Shown here piece after piece: positions 9,203-18,011 of a stretch of DNA of 64,000 nt; position 1 is the stretch's first letter; each line of letters starts with the position of its first letter. The DNA lies in contig JBCBJV010000012.1 in the NCBI GenBank assembly GCA_038522945.1, positions 1 to 64,000 of the forward strand, in the 5' to 3' direction. The position numbers and the translations under genes were made by a program. Under the pieces are notes generated by a model that had not been told where the DNA came from, did no database searches, and saw only the letters and a list, made by a program, of their open reading frames with translations. Source of the stretch: MED-G105 sp038522945 (GTDB taxonomy: Bacteria; Pseudomonadota; Alphaproteobacteria; Caulobacterales; Parvularculaceae).

Positions 9203-9784
9203 GTGAAGACCAAAGTCTTGAGGATTGATGCGTCTATGCGACGTAAAGGCTCAAAAAGCCGCATGATCACCGATCAGCTCCTGGAACGGCTTGCACATGA
9301 TTACGGACGATTGGATCTTGCCCGGCGCGACCTTGCGGATGGAGTGCGGTTCATTGATGAGCGTTGGATCGCCGCCAACTTTACCGATCCTTCAGAACGT
9401 TCTCCTGAACAACGCTCTAGCCTTGCATACTCGGACGCGCTCCTGAGCGAATTGCAGGCTGCAGACATTCTTGTGATTGGATCGCCGATTTACAATTTTG
9501 GAATACCTGCCGCCCTCAAAGCGTGGATCGATATGGTCACTCGCGCCCGCGAAGCCTTCCAATATGGGCCAAACGGATCTGAAGGATTGCTGACCGGCAA
9601 AAAAGCCTTTCTGGTCATCGTTTCAGGCGGAACCGAAGCGGGCAGCAGTGCTGACTTCGCGACGCCCTATCTCAAACACGCGCTCAACTTCATCGGTATC
9701 GACGACATTACCCTTATCGCCGCCGACGCGAAGCATGGCCCCGAAGCGGCGATCGAGCGCGCTTTGTCTTGGTCTTCTCCCTAA
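9203..9784 (+). CDS. azoR: FMN-dependent NADH-azoreductase (AzoR-like)
   Basis: A 193-residue flavodoxin-fold quinone/azo reductase. The N-terminal strand with KVLRIDASMRRKGSKSR is the FMN-phosphate loop region. GSPIYNFGIPAALKAWID is the family signature near residue 95, and a VSGGTE segment contacts the flavin. The reaction is two-electron reduction of quinones or azo compounds with NAD(P)H in the cytosol. GTG 9203 has GGAGG 7 nt upstream, so it is preferred over the in-frame GTG at 9188. It is the third gene after the SDR. The symbol is by similarity only. Confidence 0.85.
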   Translation: MKTKVLRIDASMRRKGSKSRMITDQLLERLAHDYGRLDLARRDLADGVRFIDERWIAANFTDPSERSPEQRSSLAYSDALLSELQAADILVIGSPIYNFGIPAALKAWIDMVTRAREAFQYGPNGSEGLLTGKKAFLVIVSGGTEAGSSADFATPYLKHALNFIGIDDITLIAADAKHGPEAAIERALSWSSP

Positions 9785-9846
9785 AATCACCTCCAGTTTG
9801 AGTGCAATTTTTTCGGGCATCCTGTTACCTTGGAACGGAGGATTGG

Positions 9847-11126
9847 ATGCCGAAGAAGCAATATACGAATGAGCAAATCGCCTTTGCGCTGCGTCAGGCG
9901 GAGACCGGAACGCCGGTCGCGGAGATATGCTGGAGTTCAACGCGAAGCGTTGGACGGGGATCGCAGAACCCACTTTTTACAGGTGGAAGAAGAAGTTTGC
10001 AGCGATGGGCGTCTCTGAGATCCGGCGGCTCAAGCAGCTGGAAGAGGAGAATAAGAAGCTCAAACAGCTGGTCGCCGACTTGTCGCTCGACAAAACCATG
10101 CTGCAGGACGTGATCAAAAAAAAGTGGTCTGGAGCCGGCCAGAAATTGATCCGGCGGATCAATTTCCGGCGAACAGCCCGTCAAGCGCCGCGACGTCGTT
10201 CAGCATCTGCAAGGAGCTTATGACGTCAGCGAACGACGGGCCTGTCGAGCAACGGGCTTTGACCGGGGGTCGCATCGCCATCGATCAAAACGTGATCCGC
10301 AGACAGAGTTACGCATTCGAATTAAAGATCTGGCCGCGTCACGCGTTCGATACGGCTACAAGCGTATCTGCCTGTTGCTGAACCGCGAGGGCTGGGGCGT
10401 AAATCACAAACGCGTCTACCGTCTCTATCGCGAAGAAGGTCTCGGAATAAGGGCGAAAACACCCCGGCGCAGACGAACTGCGCGCTACCGAGAAGGCCGA
10501 CCCGAGATCGAAGCGTTGAACGACGTCTGGGGCGAGCCATTGTGCGCCATTGGTTCAAGCGCAATGGCGAGCGGACTTCGTCTCAGAACGTCTCTTCGAC
10601 CAACGACCATTCCGGATTTTGGCCCTCATGGACTGTTTCAGTCGCGAGTCGCTTGCGATCGAGCCGAGAGTGAAATTCAGAGCGCTCAATGTCGTTGACG
10701 TTCTCGATGAGGCTGTCGCCAAGCGCGGCGTTCCCAAATCCATCCGCGTCGACAATGGACCAGAATTTGCCGGGAAGCTTCTCGATCAATGGGCGTACCA
10801 TAATGGCGTTGAATTAGACTTCTCAAGACCCGGGAAACCCACGGATAACGCTTACATAAAGTCCTTTAACGCCCGGCTCAGAGCGGAGTGCCTGAACGCA
10901 TCATGGTTCCTGTCACTGGAGGATGCACGCCAGAGGCTCCGTGAATGGAAGGAAGAGTACAACACCGACAGACCACACTCAGCCCTCGGAAATTTGACGC
11001 CGAGCGCCTTTAGAGTTCAAACTCAACAAGCCCGAGAAGTTGCATAACGCCTGGATGCAAACCGGGGGGTCGACCAAACCTGCCAAGTCTAACGCTGACG
11101 TGGGACCACCTCATGGGGTCAGGTCA
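9847..11126 (+). mobile_element. Decayed IS3-family (IS407-group) insertion sequence
   Basis: OrfA begins at the ATG at 9847 (MPKKQYTNEQIAFALRQAE) and shifts frame near 9925, where extra bases replace the expected helix-turn-helix residues. It resumes in another frame as the leucine-zipper part (LEEENKKLKQL). OrfB follows, with one more disruption. The sequence at 11105-11126, read on the reverse strand, starts TGACCTGACCCCATGAGG and may be the right inverted repeat. I found no matching left end, so the left boundary is only the start of the coding part. Confidence 0.7.
10150..11047 (+). pseudogene. IS407-group transposase OrfB, frameshifted
   Basis: One frame runs from 10150 with the HTH and VSERRACRATGF segments to about 10530 (EALNDVW). 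About 37 extra bases then push the reading into another frame, which continues as DFVSERLFDQRPF to the stop at 11045-11047. The rve integrase-core residues are present: Asp in ADFVSE, Asp in VDNGPE, and a Ser in YIKSFNARL where the family has Glu (IESFNG-type). The element is therefore doubly damaged: it has both a frameshift and a catalytic change. Confidence 0.7.
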
Positions 11127-11257
11127 GAAAGTAGATCGGACGATGGAGTTGAGCCGCAGCGATGAGGAAGCCCTCTTGCGAGCAAACTTGGTCCGTCTCA
11201 TCGCCACGTTCGGGTTCGGACGACCATGACAGTGTATACCTACACGCACCCAGCAAT

Positions 11258-12721
11258 TCAGACGTGCTGGAGTGCAATCACCTGGCTTGGCGTAGACGGC
11301 CACGCTTCAACGTTTACTGACAATACACCGCCCGAGATGCGGACTTGATCAGTATCGGTCCCATTCATCAGTCTTGCGGAGACAGGGTTAACGCCCTCCG
11401 GCAATGGAATCTCAAGAACAGAGGTCTCCGGCGTCGAGAACAAGTGAATGTATGTGGTGTCAGCAGCTTGTGTGGCACCAATCCGTACGCCGCCGGCTTC
11501 GACAAGCTCCAATGCGATTGGTCTCGTATCCTGAATTGTGTGGGCGAAATCTTTCAGCCAGACGCCCACCTCTCTCAAGCGCGCCGCTTGAGGTGGATCG
11601 ATCATCGCGTCACCGCGTGGCCCGATATTCAGCAACACATTTCCATTGAAGCAGGCAGACTGGATGAGCATGCGGACAATCTCGTCCGTCGAAAGAAGAT
11701 TTTCAGTCGATTCAACTCGGTTGTATCCGAAAGAGAGTCCAATGCCGCGCGTGGTTTCCCAATCATAGGGCAGGATACTGTCGAAAATCGCATACTCAGG
11801 GGTTCTCGCATCCCAAACGAGCGGCGCCGACAGCCAGAATCCGGTAAAACCTTCCGGCGGGTTTGGCGGCTCCGCCGTTAAAAGACCTTTGGGAGAGAGC
11901 CAGCGATCATTCACCAGGCCATCGGGTACAGCATTGTAATAAGTCGCAATCGTCTGCAGCATATCAGCGTCTTCAGGATACCCGATGTCATTCCAGAGAT
12001 AGTCGGGCTTGTAGCGCTCAATCAGCTCTTGGTAATGAGCGTTGACATAGTTGACATAGCCGGTGTCCGGCCCCGGCATTCCGGCGAAATTCTCCTGCGA
12101 TTTGTAAACATCCAGATGTTTGAAGGTCCAGTCAAAGCCGCCTGAATAATACAGGCCGAACTTCAGGCCGGCTTTGCGAACAGCGGTTGCAAGCTCACCC
12201 ACGACGTCGCAATCCGTGCCCCAGTTCTCTTTGAACGGGTTTGGCGTATCGCTTGCCCACAACAAAAAGCCATCATGATGCTTGGTGACGAGGACCACGT
12301 AACGTGCACCGGAGGCCTTGAAGAGGGCGGCCCATTCGTCCGGGTCCCAATTGTCGAGCGATGCGTTGAAGGCTGCGCCGAAATTATCATAGGAATAGTC
12401 TTCGCCATAGGTTTCAGCATGGAACCTAGCCGTCGGGCTGTTCTCGAACTTCATCGAGTTGAGATACCATTCGGCATAAGGATTATAGGCGAAAGCGTTC
12501 TCTTCCCCCATCGCCTCACCGGGCACTTTTCCGTCCGGGGCAAAGGCCGGGATCGAGTAAGGGCCCCAATGGATGAAAATGCCGAACTTGGCATCCTTGA
12601 ACCATTCCGGGGTTTGATGCGTGTCGAGACTCGCTTCGGTCGGTTGATAAATCAATCGGCCAGGACCCGCTTGAGTTGGCAGGCCTGCCCCACAGCTCCC
12701 AACGACGAGGCCACTTGCCAA
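11258..12721 (-). CDS. GH29 alpha-L-fucosidase, exported lipoprotein type, signal frameshifted
   Basis: About 487 residues of a glycoside hydrolase family 29 fucosidase. Visible motifs are WFKDAKFGIFIHWGPYS near the start, VVLVTKHHDGFLLW, and YKPDYLWNDIGYP, whose Asp is the expected nucleophile. It would release L-fucose from glycans outside the cytosol. In this frame the only start is a TTG at 12721. A proper ATG with a GGAGG site lies at 12762 and encodes a twin-arginine motif (SRRNVLFG), but it is in a different frame. Adding one G near 12729 would join them into SRRNVLFGGSALASGLVVGSC, a Tat signal with a lipobox. This is either an inactivating 1-nt deletion or a sequencing error. Confidence 0.85.
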   Translation of the reverse strand: MASGLVVGSCGAGLPTQAGPGRLIYQPTEASLDTHQTPEWFKDAKFGIFIHWGPYSIPAFAPDGKVPGEAMGEENAFAYNPYAEWYLNSMKFENSPTARFHAETYGEDYSYDNFGAAFNASLDNWDPDEWAALFKASGARYVVLVTKHHDGFLLWASDTPNPFKENWGTDCDVVGELATAVRKAGLKFGLYYSGGFDWTFKHLDVYKSQENFAGMPGPDTGYVNYVNAHYQELIERYKPDYLWNDIGYPEDADMLQTIATYYNAVPDGLVNDRWLSPKGLLTAEPPNPPEGFTGFWLSAPLVWDARTPEYAIFDSILPYDWETTRGIGLSFGYNRVESTENLLSTDEIVRMLIQSACFNGNVLLNIGPRGDAMIDPPQAARLREVGVWLKDFAHTIQDTRPIALELVEAGGVRIGATQAADTTYIHLFSTPETSVLEIPLPEGVNPVSARLMNGTDTDQVRISGGVLSVNVEAWPSTPSQVIALQHV

Positions 12722-12762
12722 TGCGCTTCGCCAAACAGAACGTTTCTTCGTGAAACAAGCAT

Positions 12763-13273
12763 GTTATGTGTCCTCCGCATTTTTGCTTTAACTAGCTATC
12801 TGGAGTTGACCTAGGACGCTAATCATTCCTCACTATAGTTTGAGCTATGCCCAGAACATGTTCGGCGTTCTCAGGACCATGTCGAGTTAAGGGTCCTAAC
12901 CGGCATAGGAAAGTGATCGCAAGCATTCATTTTTTAGCGTAAGTAAGCCGTTCGCCCACCCAATTTGACGGTTCCCAGCGCTGGAATCGCAATCAATCGG
13001 GTCATTTACTTGGTAGCTATCTGGCGAACATTTTCATTCTCGCCGCAGGCTTCACACCGTGTGTGGATGAGGGCTTCCAGCCTCAATCAAGTATTTACAC
13101 TTTTGCTCAGCGTTGCCTAGTCATTGCTCACTGATGTTGCTTTCAAGAAGATCCGCACATCTATTGCCATGATCGACTCTTCGCCCCGCCGAGCGTTTCA
13201 AATAATCCGTAAGCATACCGCTCTAAACATCATGCCTCCCGGCTTCGAAAATTTATGTGTCCTGCCTCATAGT
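12763..13273. other. Intergenic stretch, no supported gene
   Basis: About 510 bp separate the fucosidase start from the TetR stop. Short open frames here lack ribosome sites and recognisable content. A weak hairpin (AGGACC, then GGTCCT 13 nt later) is the only structure I noticed, plus the fucosidase ribosome site at the left edge. Confidence 0.5.
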
Positions 13274-13876
13274 TCACGATTGGGTTCTCCAGGACTTCAC
13301 GACGTCCATGACGGTTCGCGCAACGCCCGCGCCGGCGCGGACATCTCCCTTCAAACGCGCACTAATCCGGGCACCCCACATGGCGCCGACCAAAAACTCA
13401 GCGCGGTCATCGATCTCATCTTTTGTTGCGATGGCCTCACCGGCTTCAGATGCAAAACTCAGAGCGGCTCGGAAGCCAGTTATCATTTCGGACCGACAGT
13501 CTTGAACCATCTTCTTTGCGGCGTCGCTGACAGCGTCGATGTCGAGGATTGTGTTTAGCATCAAGCAACCAAACTGTTGCGGCGCATCCTTTGGCAACTT
13601 CGTAGAAATACTTGAAAAAAGCGCTTCAATGGAGGCCAGGCCACCTTCTGCAAACTGTGGATCTAAGAAGTAATCCTGCGCTTTTTCTCTGTACAAGGAC
13701 AGCGCCTTCAAGAATAGCCCATCCTTGTCGCCAAATGCGTTATAGAGACTAATTCGAGATATGCCCGTCGATTCCTCAAGGGTTGAAATCGACGTCCCGC
13801 CATAGCCCTCACGCCAAAACTGCAACATCGCTCGTTCAACGACGTCCTGCTCGTCAAATGTTCTGGGTCTAGCCAA
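13274..13876 (-). CDS. TetR/AcrR family transcriptional regulator
   Basis: A 200-residue TetR regulator. The HTH at residues 5-50 has YGGTSISTLEESTGISRISLYNAFGDKDGLF, the pattern of the subgroup with a LYNAFGDK recognition helix. The C-terminal domain resembles TetR_C_11/16-like members that control reductase or detoxification operons. It is divergent from the SRPBCC-MAPEG operon; two related inverted repeats lie in the 149-bp gap. Likely represses itself and the operon (inference). Confidence 0.88.
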   Translation of the reverse strand: MARPRTFDEQDVVERAMLQFWREGYGGTSISTLEESTGISRISLYNAFGDKDGLFLKALSLYREKAQDYFLDPQFAEGGLASIEALFSSISTKLPKDAPQQFGCLMLNTILDIDAVSDAAKKMVQDCRSEMITGFRAALSFASEAGEAIATKDEIDDRAEFLVGAMWGARISARLKGDVRAGAGVARTVMDVVKSWRTQS

Positions 13877-13924
13877 CTCTACGCTCCGTTCTTCGTGGTA
13901 ATTGCACGGTTTCCTCTATTTTGC

Positions 13925-14000
13925 AACGATCGTTATAAAAAACAACTTGCGTTTAGTAACGCCGGTATATAACGAACTTAGTTACATACCGTTCGTTATA
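13925..14000. promoter_or_regulatory. Candidate TetR operators (two related dyads)
   Basis: TATAACGAAC at 13968-13977 and GTTCGTTATA at 13991-14000 form a perfect 10-bp inverted repeat with a 13-bp spacer. A second, compact dyad, AACGATCGTT, is at 13925-13934 and continues into the same TATA half (CGTTATA). Both share the AACGA/TCGTT core. One sits nearer the TetR gene and the other ends 25 bp before the SRPBCC start, as expected for coupled repression of both promoters. Confidence 0.6.
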
Positions 14001-14025
14001 CAACCCAACCCCGGAGGGATTCATC

Positions 14026-14592
14026 ATGACCTTTGCTCGACCAACTCGACGAGGATTCGCTGGTAAGGGGGCGTCAATCGCACTCCTATGCGGTGGCCTG
14101 TTGGCCGCATCTGGAATGCTCACGGTTCAAGCCCAACCACCTGAAACATCGCGCTCAATTACTGTGCCTGATTATCTGTCGACCGCACCACAACGTCATC
14201 AGTCCAGCATAACCGTGGAGGCCTCACCAGGGGACGTTTACGCCTACATCTCAGACAGCGCCAACTGGGTTGAATGGTTCCCGCCTTATCAGTCGGTGGA
14301 AATGACGCCGGACGGAACACGGAGAACCTTCACATTTGGCGACGGCGAAACCACGCTCTCAGAAGATCTGGTTGTGCGTAGAAATCCAACCGCATTTGCC
14401 TGGTCGTTTACACCTGGCAATCCTCTTGGCGTCACGGACCACATCGGTTTGATCACCCTCTCGGGCGAGACCGACATGACCACCGTGACACTGACGACCC
14501 ACTATCGCCACCCCGATCCAGCTGCTGTCGCGGAGCAGTTCGAAGGTGGCGGTCAACTCATTCTCGGTAAAATTGCCGACCGTTTCAAATAA
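14026..14592 (+). CDS. Exported SRPBCC-family protein
   Basis: A 188-residue protein. The N-terminus (TRRGFAGKGASIALLCGGLLAAS) is a signal peptide with a twin-arginine look, ending near residue 36 (VQAQ). The body is an SRPBCC/polyketide-cyclase type helix-grip domain (SSITVEASPGDVYAYISDSANWVEWFP is the usual opening). Members bind lipids or other hydrophobic ligands. It has a strong site (CGGAGGG) before the ATG and is the first gene of the TetR-controlled operon. Confidence 0.75.
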   Translation: MTFARPTRRGFAGKGASIALLCGGLLAASGMLTVQAQPPETSRSITVPDYLSTAPQRHQSSITVEASPGDVYAYISDSANWVEWFPPYQSVEMTPDGTRRTFTFGDGETTLSEDLVVRRNPTAFAWSFTPGNPLGVTDHIGLITLSGETDMTTVTLTTHYRHPDPAAVAEQFEGGGQLILGKIADRFK

Positions 14593-14637
14593 TCCATCCA
14601 TTCCAAGGGTTTGATCACAAGCAAGGAATCCCTCTCA

Positions 14638-15051
14638 ATGACCATTGAACTCTGGGCGCTTTTCGGCGCAACTTTCACGCTGTTCCTATCAATCTTTATA
14701 CAGCAGATCGCCATCGACCGGGCGTACGGGGCCAAATACGCAGTCTCCAATCGCGGCGAACTCCCGGGCCCACCATCCGCTATTGTCGGACGACTGACGA
14801 ACCTTGTTCGCAACCATGTCGAAGGGCTCGCCGTATTCGGGGCACTTGTTCTCATAGCCCATGCGGCGGGGGTCTCCAATACAATTACCCAGTATGCCGC
14901 GCTCGCAATTTTGGCCGCGCGGGTTCTGCACTTTGTATTCTTTTCGCTCGGTATCACGCCCCTACGGAGCCTCGCCTGGGGGTTCGGCTTCCTGTTGGCA
15001 ACGCCTGCGTTCATTTACGGCCTGATCTCAAGCACAGGCCTTCCGTTTTAA
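14638..15051 (+). CDS. MAPEG family membrane protein
   Basis: A 137-residue protein with four hydrophobic segments (about 5-25, 55-80, 82-105, 112-135). The NRGELPGPPSAIVGRLTNLVRNHVEGLAVF loop, read in two parts around VGR and NHVEG, is the MAPEG signature; MAPEG proteins are membrane glutathione-dependent or eicosanoid enzymes. The ATG at 14638 is preferred because the family starts just before the first TM. It lies 45 bp after the SRPBCC gene. Confidence 0.85.
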   Translation: MTIELWALFGATFTLFLSIFIQQIAIDRAYGAKYAVSNRGELPGPPSAIVGRLTNLVRNHVEGLAVFGALVLIAHAAGVSNTITQYAALAILAARVLHFVFFSLGITPLRSLAWGFGFLLATPAFIYGLISSTGLPF

Positions 15052-15082
15052 ATCTCTTGCTGTCCCCACGAAAGGACGAACC

Positions 15083-15721
15083 ATGCGCTCCTCACTTCTT
15101 TCTGCCGCTGCCGTGGCAACTGTTCTCGCCGTGTCTGGCTGCGCCTCCGGCCCCAATGTGCGTCAGTCTGATAGTCCACTCTATCAATCAGCTTACTCGG
15201 TCGAGGATCGGCTAGTCGCCACTTACAATCTCAATGCCATCGCAGAAGCGCCACAGCGTAAGGTCGTCATGATACATTTTGACCGACCAGCGGACGATAT
15301 ATTCATGCCGCTTTTGACCGAGGTTGATCGATATGACGAAACGATCACCGACGTTTCATTCGATCATTCCAATTCATCCAATCCGGGTACGTTCGGCGTC
15401 GGTAGTGTCCGGATTTGCACGTTTGAAAGCGGCAAACAGCTGTTTGAGCCGCTCTTGGTCTTCGAGCCAGGAAGATTTTATGCCTACACGGTCGACAAAG
15501 AACGCTCCACACGTTCCTTGCCGATCAAAGACATCGTTCTCTTTTATTCCTTCGAGGATCGCCTAGAGAACTCGAGCCTTGTCACGGTTCGAGCGCACTA
15601 CAATCCCCCCAATCCACTTGTCTCACCTGCGATAAACCTTGCATTTGGGCGCGCCCTGACAGGCACGTTTGAGTCAGCCGCAGATACCTTTGGCGGACGC
15701 CTTATTAAGCCTGACGCGTAA
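15083..15721 (+). CDS. Lipoprotein with SRPBCC-like domain
   Basis: A 212-residue protein. The signal peptide ends in a lipobox (AVSGC, Cys at about residue 20), so it is lipid-anchored. The body follows the SRPBCC strand-helix pattern (VVMIHFDRPADDIFMPLL ... TVRAHYNPPNPLVSPAINLAFGRAL) and ends in a helix, mirroring the layout of the first gene of the operon. No named family is recognised. AAGGA precedes the ATG. It is the third gene in the operon, so it may share a hydrophobic ligand with its neighbours. Confidence 0.6.
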   Translation: MRSSLLSAAAVATVLAVSGCASGPNVRQSDSPLYQSAYSVEDRLVATYNLNAIAEAPQRKVVMIHFDRPADDIFMPLLTEVDRYDETITDVSFDHSNSSNPGTFGVGSVRICTFESGKQLFEPLLVFEPGRFYAYTVDKERSTRSLPIKDIVLFYSFEDRLENSSLVTVRAHYNPPNPLVSPAINLAFGRALTGTFESAADTFGGRLIKPDA

Positions 15722-15780
15722 GCGTGACAGTGAGCGCGCCTTACACAGCCGTCCGTATACAAAAGACCCTCTGAGGAGAG

Positions 15781-16641
15781 ATGACCATGTCCAACTCTGC
15801 AAGATTCGGTAGCGAGATCGTTTCGATCGGGAATGTCGACCTCTTTCGCTGGCGCGGTGGCGAAGGCGCGCCTGTTCTGCTGCTCCATGGCCACACCCAA
15901 ACATCTGATATCTGGGCGCAACTGGCAGATGCGCTCGTCAATATGGGGCGCACCGTCATCGCGCCAGACCTACATGGCTTGGGAAGATCTTCAGTCCCGG
16001 ACTCTGGATACGACAAGTCGTCCATGGCGCGAGACTTCAAGACTTTGATCGACAAAGAAGGTTTCGCCGATACGCCCGTAACAATAGTCGGGCATGATCT
16101 CGGTGTCTTCGCGGCCTATGCTTATGCTGCACAATTTAGAGATCACGTAGACCGACTGATCCTCATGGACGCGACTGTCCCGGGTATTGGCATCTGGCCT
16201 GTTCTTCTGCAGCAGCCCCGCACCTGGCATTTCGGGTTTTACGGCCCTCATGCCGAGCGCTTGGTTGAAGGGCGTGAACGAATTTACCTGGACCGCTTTT
16301 GGGACGAGTTTTCGGCCACACCTGATGCGATAGGAGAGGATCTGCGAGCACAGTACACAGCTCATTATCAGCGTCCAAATGGTTTGAAGGGGGCATTCTC
16401 CCATTTCGAGGCTTTTGGCAAAGATGCAGAAGACGATACGCAGTCAGCGGTGGATAAACTCTCGATCCCGGTGCTCGGTATTGCTGGCTCGGAAAGCCTC
16501 GGACCTTTGATGGAGGCCCACGTCAATGAGCTTTCTGAGCAAGGGAAGGCCGTTACGATTGAGGACGCAGGCCACTGGCTCCTGGAAGAAAAACCGGAGG
16601 CAACCATCGACGCCGTTTGCCGCTTTTTGACCCCCGAATAA
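15781..16641 (+). CDS. Alpha/beta hydrolase, epoxide-hydrolase/dehalogenase type
   Basis: A 286-residue alpha/beta hydrolase. HGHTQTSDIWAQLA is the oxyanion region. GHDLGVFAAY carries an Asp nucleophile, which points to epoxide hydrolases or haloalkane/fluoroacetate dehalogenases rather than serine esterases. AGHWLLEEKPE supplies the catalytic His. A second ATG at 15787 has better spacing from GAGGAG and may be the real start. It sits in the TetR-controlled operon after two SRPBCC-type genes and a MAPEG gene, which suggests turnover of a reactive hydrophobic compound. Confidence 0.85.
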   Translation: MTMSNSARFGSEIVSIGNVDLFRWRGGEGAPVLLLHGHTQTSDIWAQLADALVNMGRTVIAPDLHGLGRSSVPDSGYDKSSMARDFKTLIDKEGFADTPVTIVGHDLGVFAAYAYAAQFRDHVDRLILMDATVPGIGIWPVLLQQPRTWHFGFYGPHAERLVEGRERIYLDRFWDEFSATPDAIGEDLRAQYTAHYQRPNGLKGAFSHFEAFGKDAEDDTQSAVDKLSIPVLGIAGSESLGPLMEAHVNELSEQGKAVTIEDAGHWLLEEKPEATIDAVCRFLTPE

Positions 16642-16678
16642 GCCGGCCACTTTGACGTCTATAAAGGTGCTTTCAATC

Positions 16679-17494
16679 ATGCCGCGATCTCCCGCCGCCT
16701 TCCTTTCGGTCTTGCTTGCATCTGCATGTTCAGCCCAAACACCGGAGCAAAACACAGCATGCTCCATGGATGCTCTTCCGTACATTTGTGAGGCACTGAA
16801 CCATCCCGAGAGAACGCCCGGGGATTTGAAAAATGACGCGCGACGCAAACCTGTTGAAACACTGAGCTTTGCCGGTCTTCAACCCGGTATGGTCGTTTTG
16901 GAACTTGAGGCTGGCCGAGGATATTATTGCGAAATCCTTTCAAGAGCCGTCGGTCCAGAGGGCGAAGTGATTGCTGTCAACCCATCAGTGCTCGCACCAT
17001 TTTTTAAGGACGACCTTGTCAAGCGCATCCGCTCGCGCAACCTCCGAAACATTCGCGTGGATAGTTCCAACTTCGATGCCTTCAAAGCCGAGCCCAATTC
17101 AGTTGATCTCGCGACTTGGATTCAAGGGCTCCATGAGATTTGGTTCGAACCTCAGCCGGGGGTGACGAGTGGCAACCCTGACGCCGCTTTCCGGAGGATT
17201 TTCGCTAGTTTGAAACCAGGATCCTCGTTGATCGTGATCGACCACGACGCGCCTGTTGGGTTCGGCGTCTCAGCCGGACAGTCGCTCCACTGCATTGAGG
17301 AAAGTATCGTTGTTGATCACGCTCTGCGTGCTGGATTTGTACTCGATGCCGAAGCTGATTTCTTGGCTCGTCCAGACGATGACCCCACAAAACCCTCATT
17401 CAATCGCGCTGTAAGAGGAAAGACCAGTCAGTTTGTTCTGCGCTTCACGAAACCTCAACTAGCTCGAGACCTGAATGAAGATCCATCGCAGTAA
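16679..17494 (+). CDS. Exported methyltransferase-like protein (COG4798 type)
   Basis: A 271-residue protein. The signal peptide ends in a lipobox-like LLASAC near residue 18, so it is probably exported and perhaps lipid-anchored. The body matches the COG4798 'predicted methyltransferase' group: LNHPERTPGDLKNDARRKP, then GLQPGMVVLELEAGRGYYCEIL (SAM-binding-like loop), and IRGKTxQFV-like ending (AVRGKTSQFVLRF). An exported methyltransferase fold is odd, because SAM is cytosolic; the family carries signal peptides in other bacteria too. It overlaps the next gene by 20 bp. Confidence 0.75.
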   Translation: MPRSPAAFLSVLLASACSAQTPEQNTACSMDALPYICEALNHPERTPGDLKNDARRKPVETLSFAGLQPGMVVLELEAGRGYYCEILSRAVGPEGEVIAVNPSVLAPFFKDDLVKRIRSRNLRNIRVDSSNFDAFKAEPNSVDLATWIQGLHEIWFEPQPGVTSGNPDAAFRRIFASLKPGSSLIVIDHDAPVGFGVSAGQSLHCIEESIVVDHALRAGFVLDAEADFLARPDDDPTKPSFNRAVRGKTSQFVLRFTKPQLARDLNEDPSQ

Positions 17495-17999
17495 GAGTAT
17501 TAACGCACCAGTGGAAGACGTTTGGCGGGTACTAGCCGATCACTACGCTGATGTCGGCAAACGGGCGCGCGCCGTAGAAAGCTCTTCACCAAACGAAAAT
17601 GCTCCGACCGTCAACGGATCGGAAGTTGGCGGCCGAGTCTGTCAAACAAGCATTGGGCCCGCCACCGAAATTCTGACCCATTTCGATGCGGCCAACCATC
17701 ACCTAAAGTACAAGGCGCATGCGGAGAAAATGCCGTTTTTTGTTCGGGCGCTTTATGGCGATTGGAAACTTTCTTCGCTCGGCGAAACAACAAAAGTGGA
17801 TTTCGGGTTCGAAGCAGATTTGAGCTTCCCATTCTCAATCCTAATGCCGCCGTTGAAGAAAATTCAGTTCAAAAAGCCGATCGAAGAGACGCTCGACGAT
17901 CTAAAAACGCTTATGGAAACTGGGCGCACACACCCCGATAAAGGCGAGACCGAGTTAGATGCGATACTGAATTTTGCTGGCCGCGCGCGACCCAACTAG
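17475..17999 (+). CDS. Cytosolic SRPBCC-family protein
   Basis: A 174-residue protein without a signal peptide. It opens with KIHRSKSINAPVEDVWRVLADHYADVG, the usual start of an SRPBCC/polyketide-cyclase domain. A GDWKLSSLGETTKVDFGFEADLSFP strand pair follows, and a long C-terminal helix. It overlaps the methyltransferase-like gene by 20 bp in another frame. It is the third SRPBCC-type product in this operon and the only cytosolic one. Confidence 0.8.
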   Translation: MKIHRSKSINAPVEDVWRVLADHYADVGKRARAVESSSPNENAPTVNGSEVGGRVCQTSIGPATEILTHFDAANHHLKYKAHAEKMPFFVRALYGDWKLSSLGETTKVDFGFEADLSFPFSILMPPLKKIQFKKPIEETLDDLKTLMETGRTHPDKGETELDAILNFAGRARPN

Positions 18000-18011
18000 C
18001 CGTCCTCTGCC

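Noticed and set aside
10141..10170. Small palindrome AATTGATCC/GGATCAATT inside the IS407 remnant
   Set aside because: Short and located in a decayed coding region; probably an accident of the local insertion.
11127..11257. A 28-residue frame after the IS407 remnant (ATG near 11143, ending TGA near 11229)
   Set aside because: Too short, no recognisable product and no ribosome site; may be a gene fragment, but I cannot support it.
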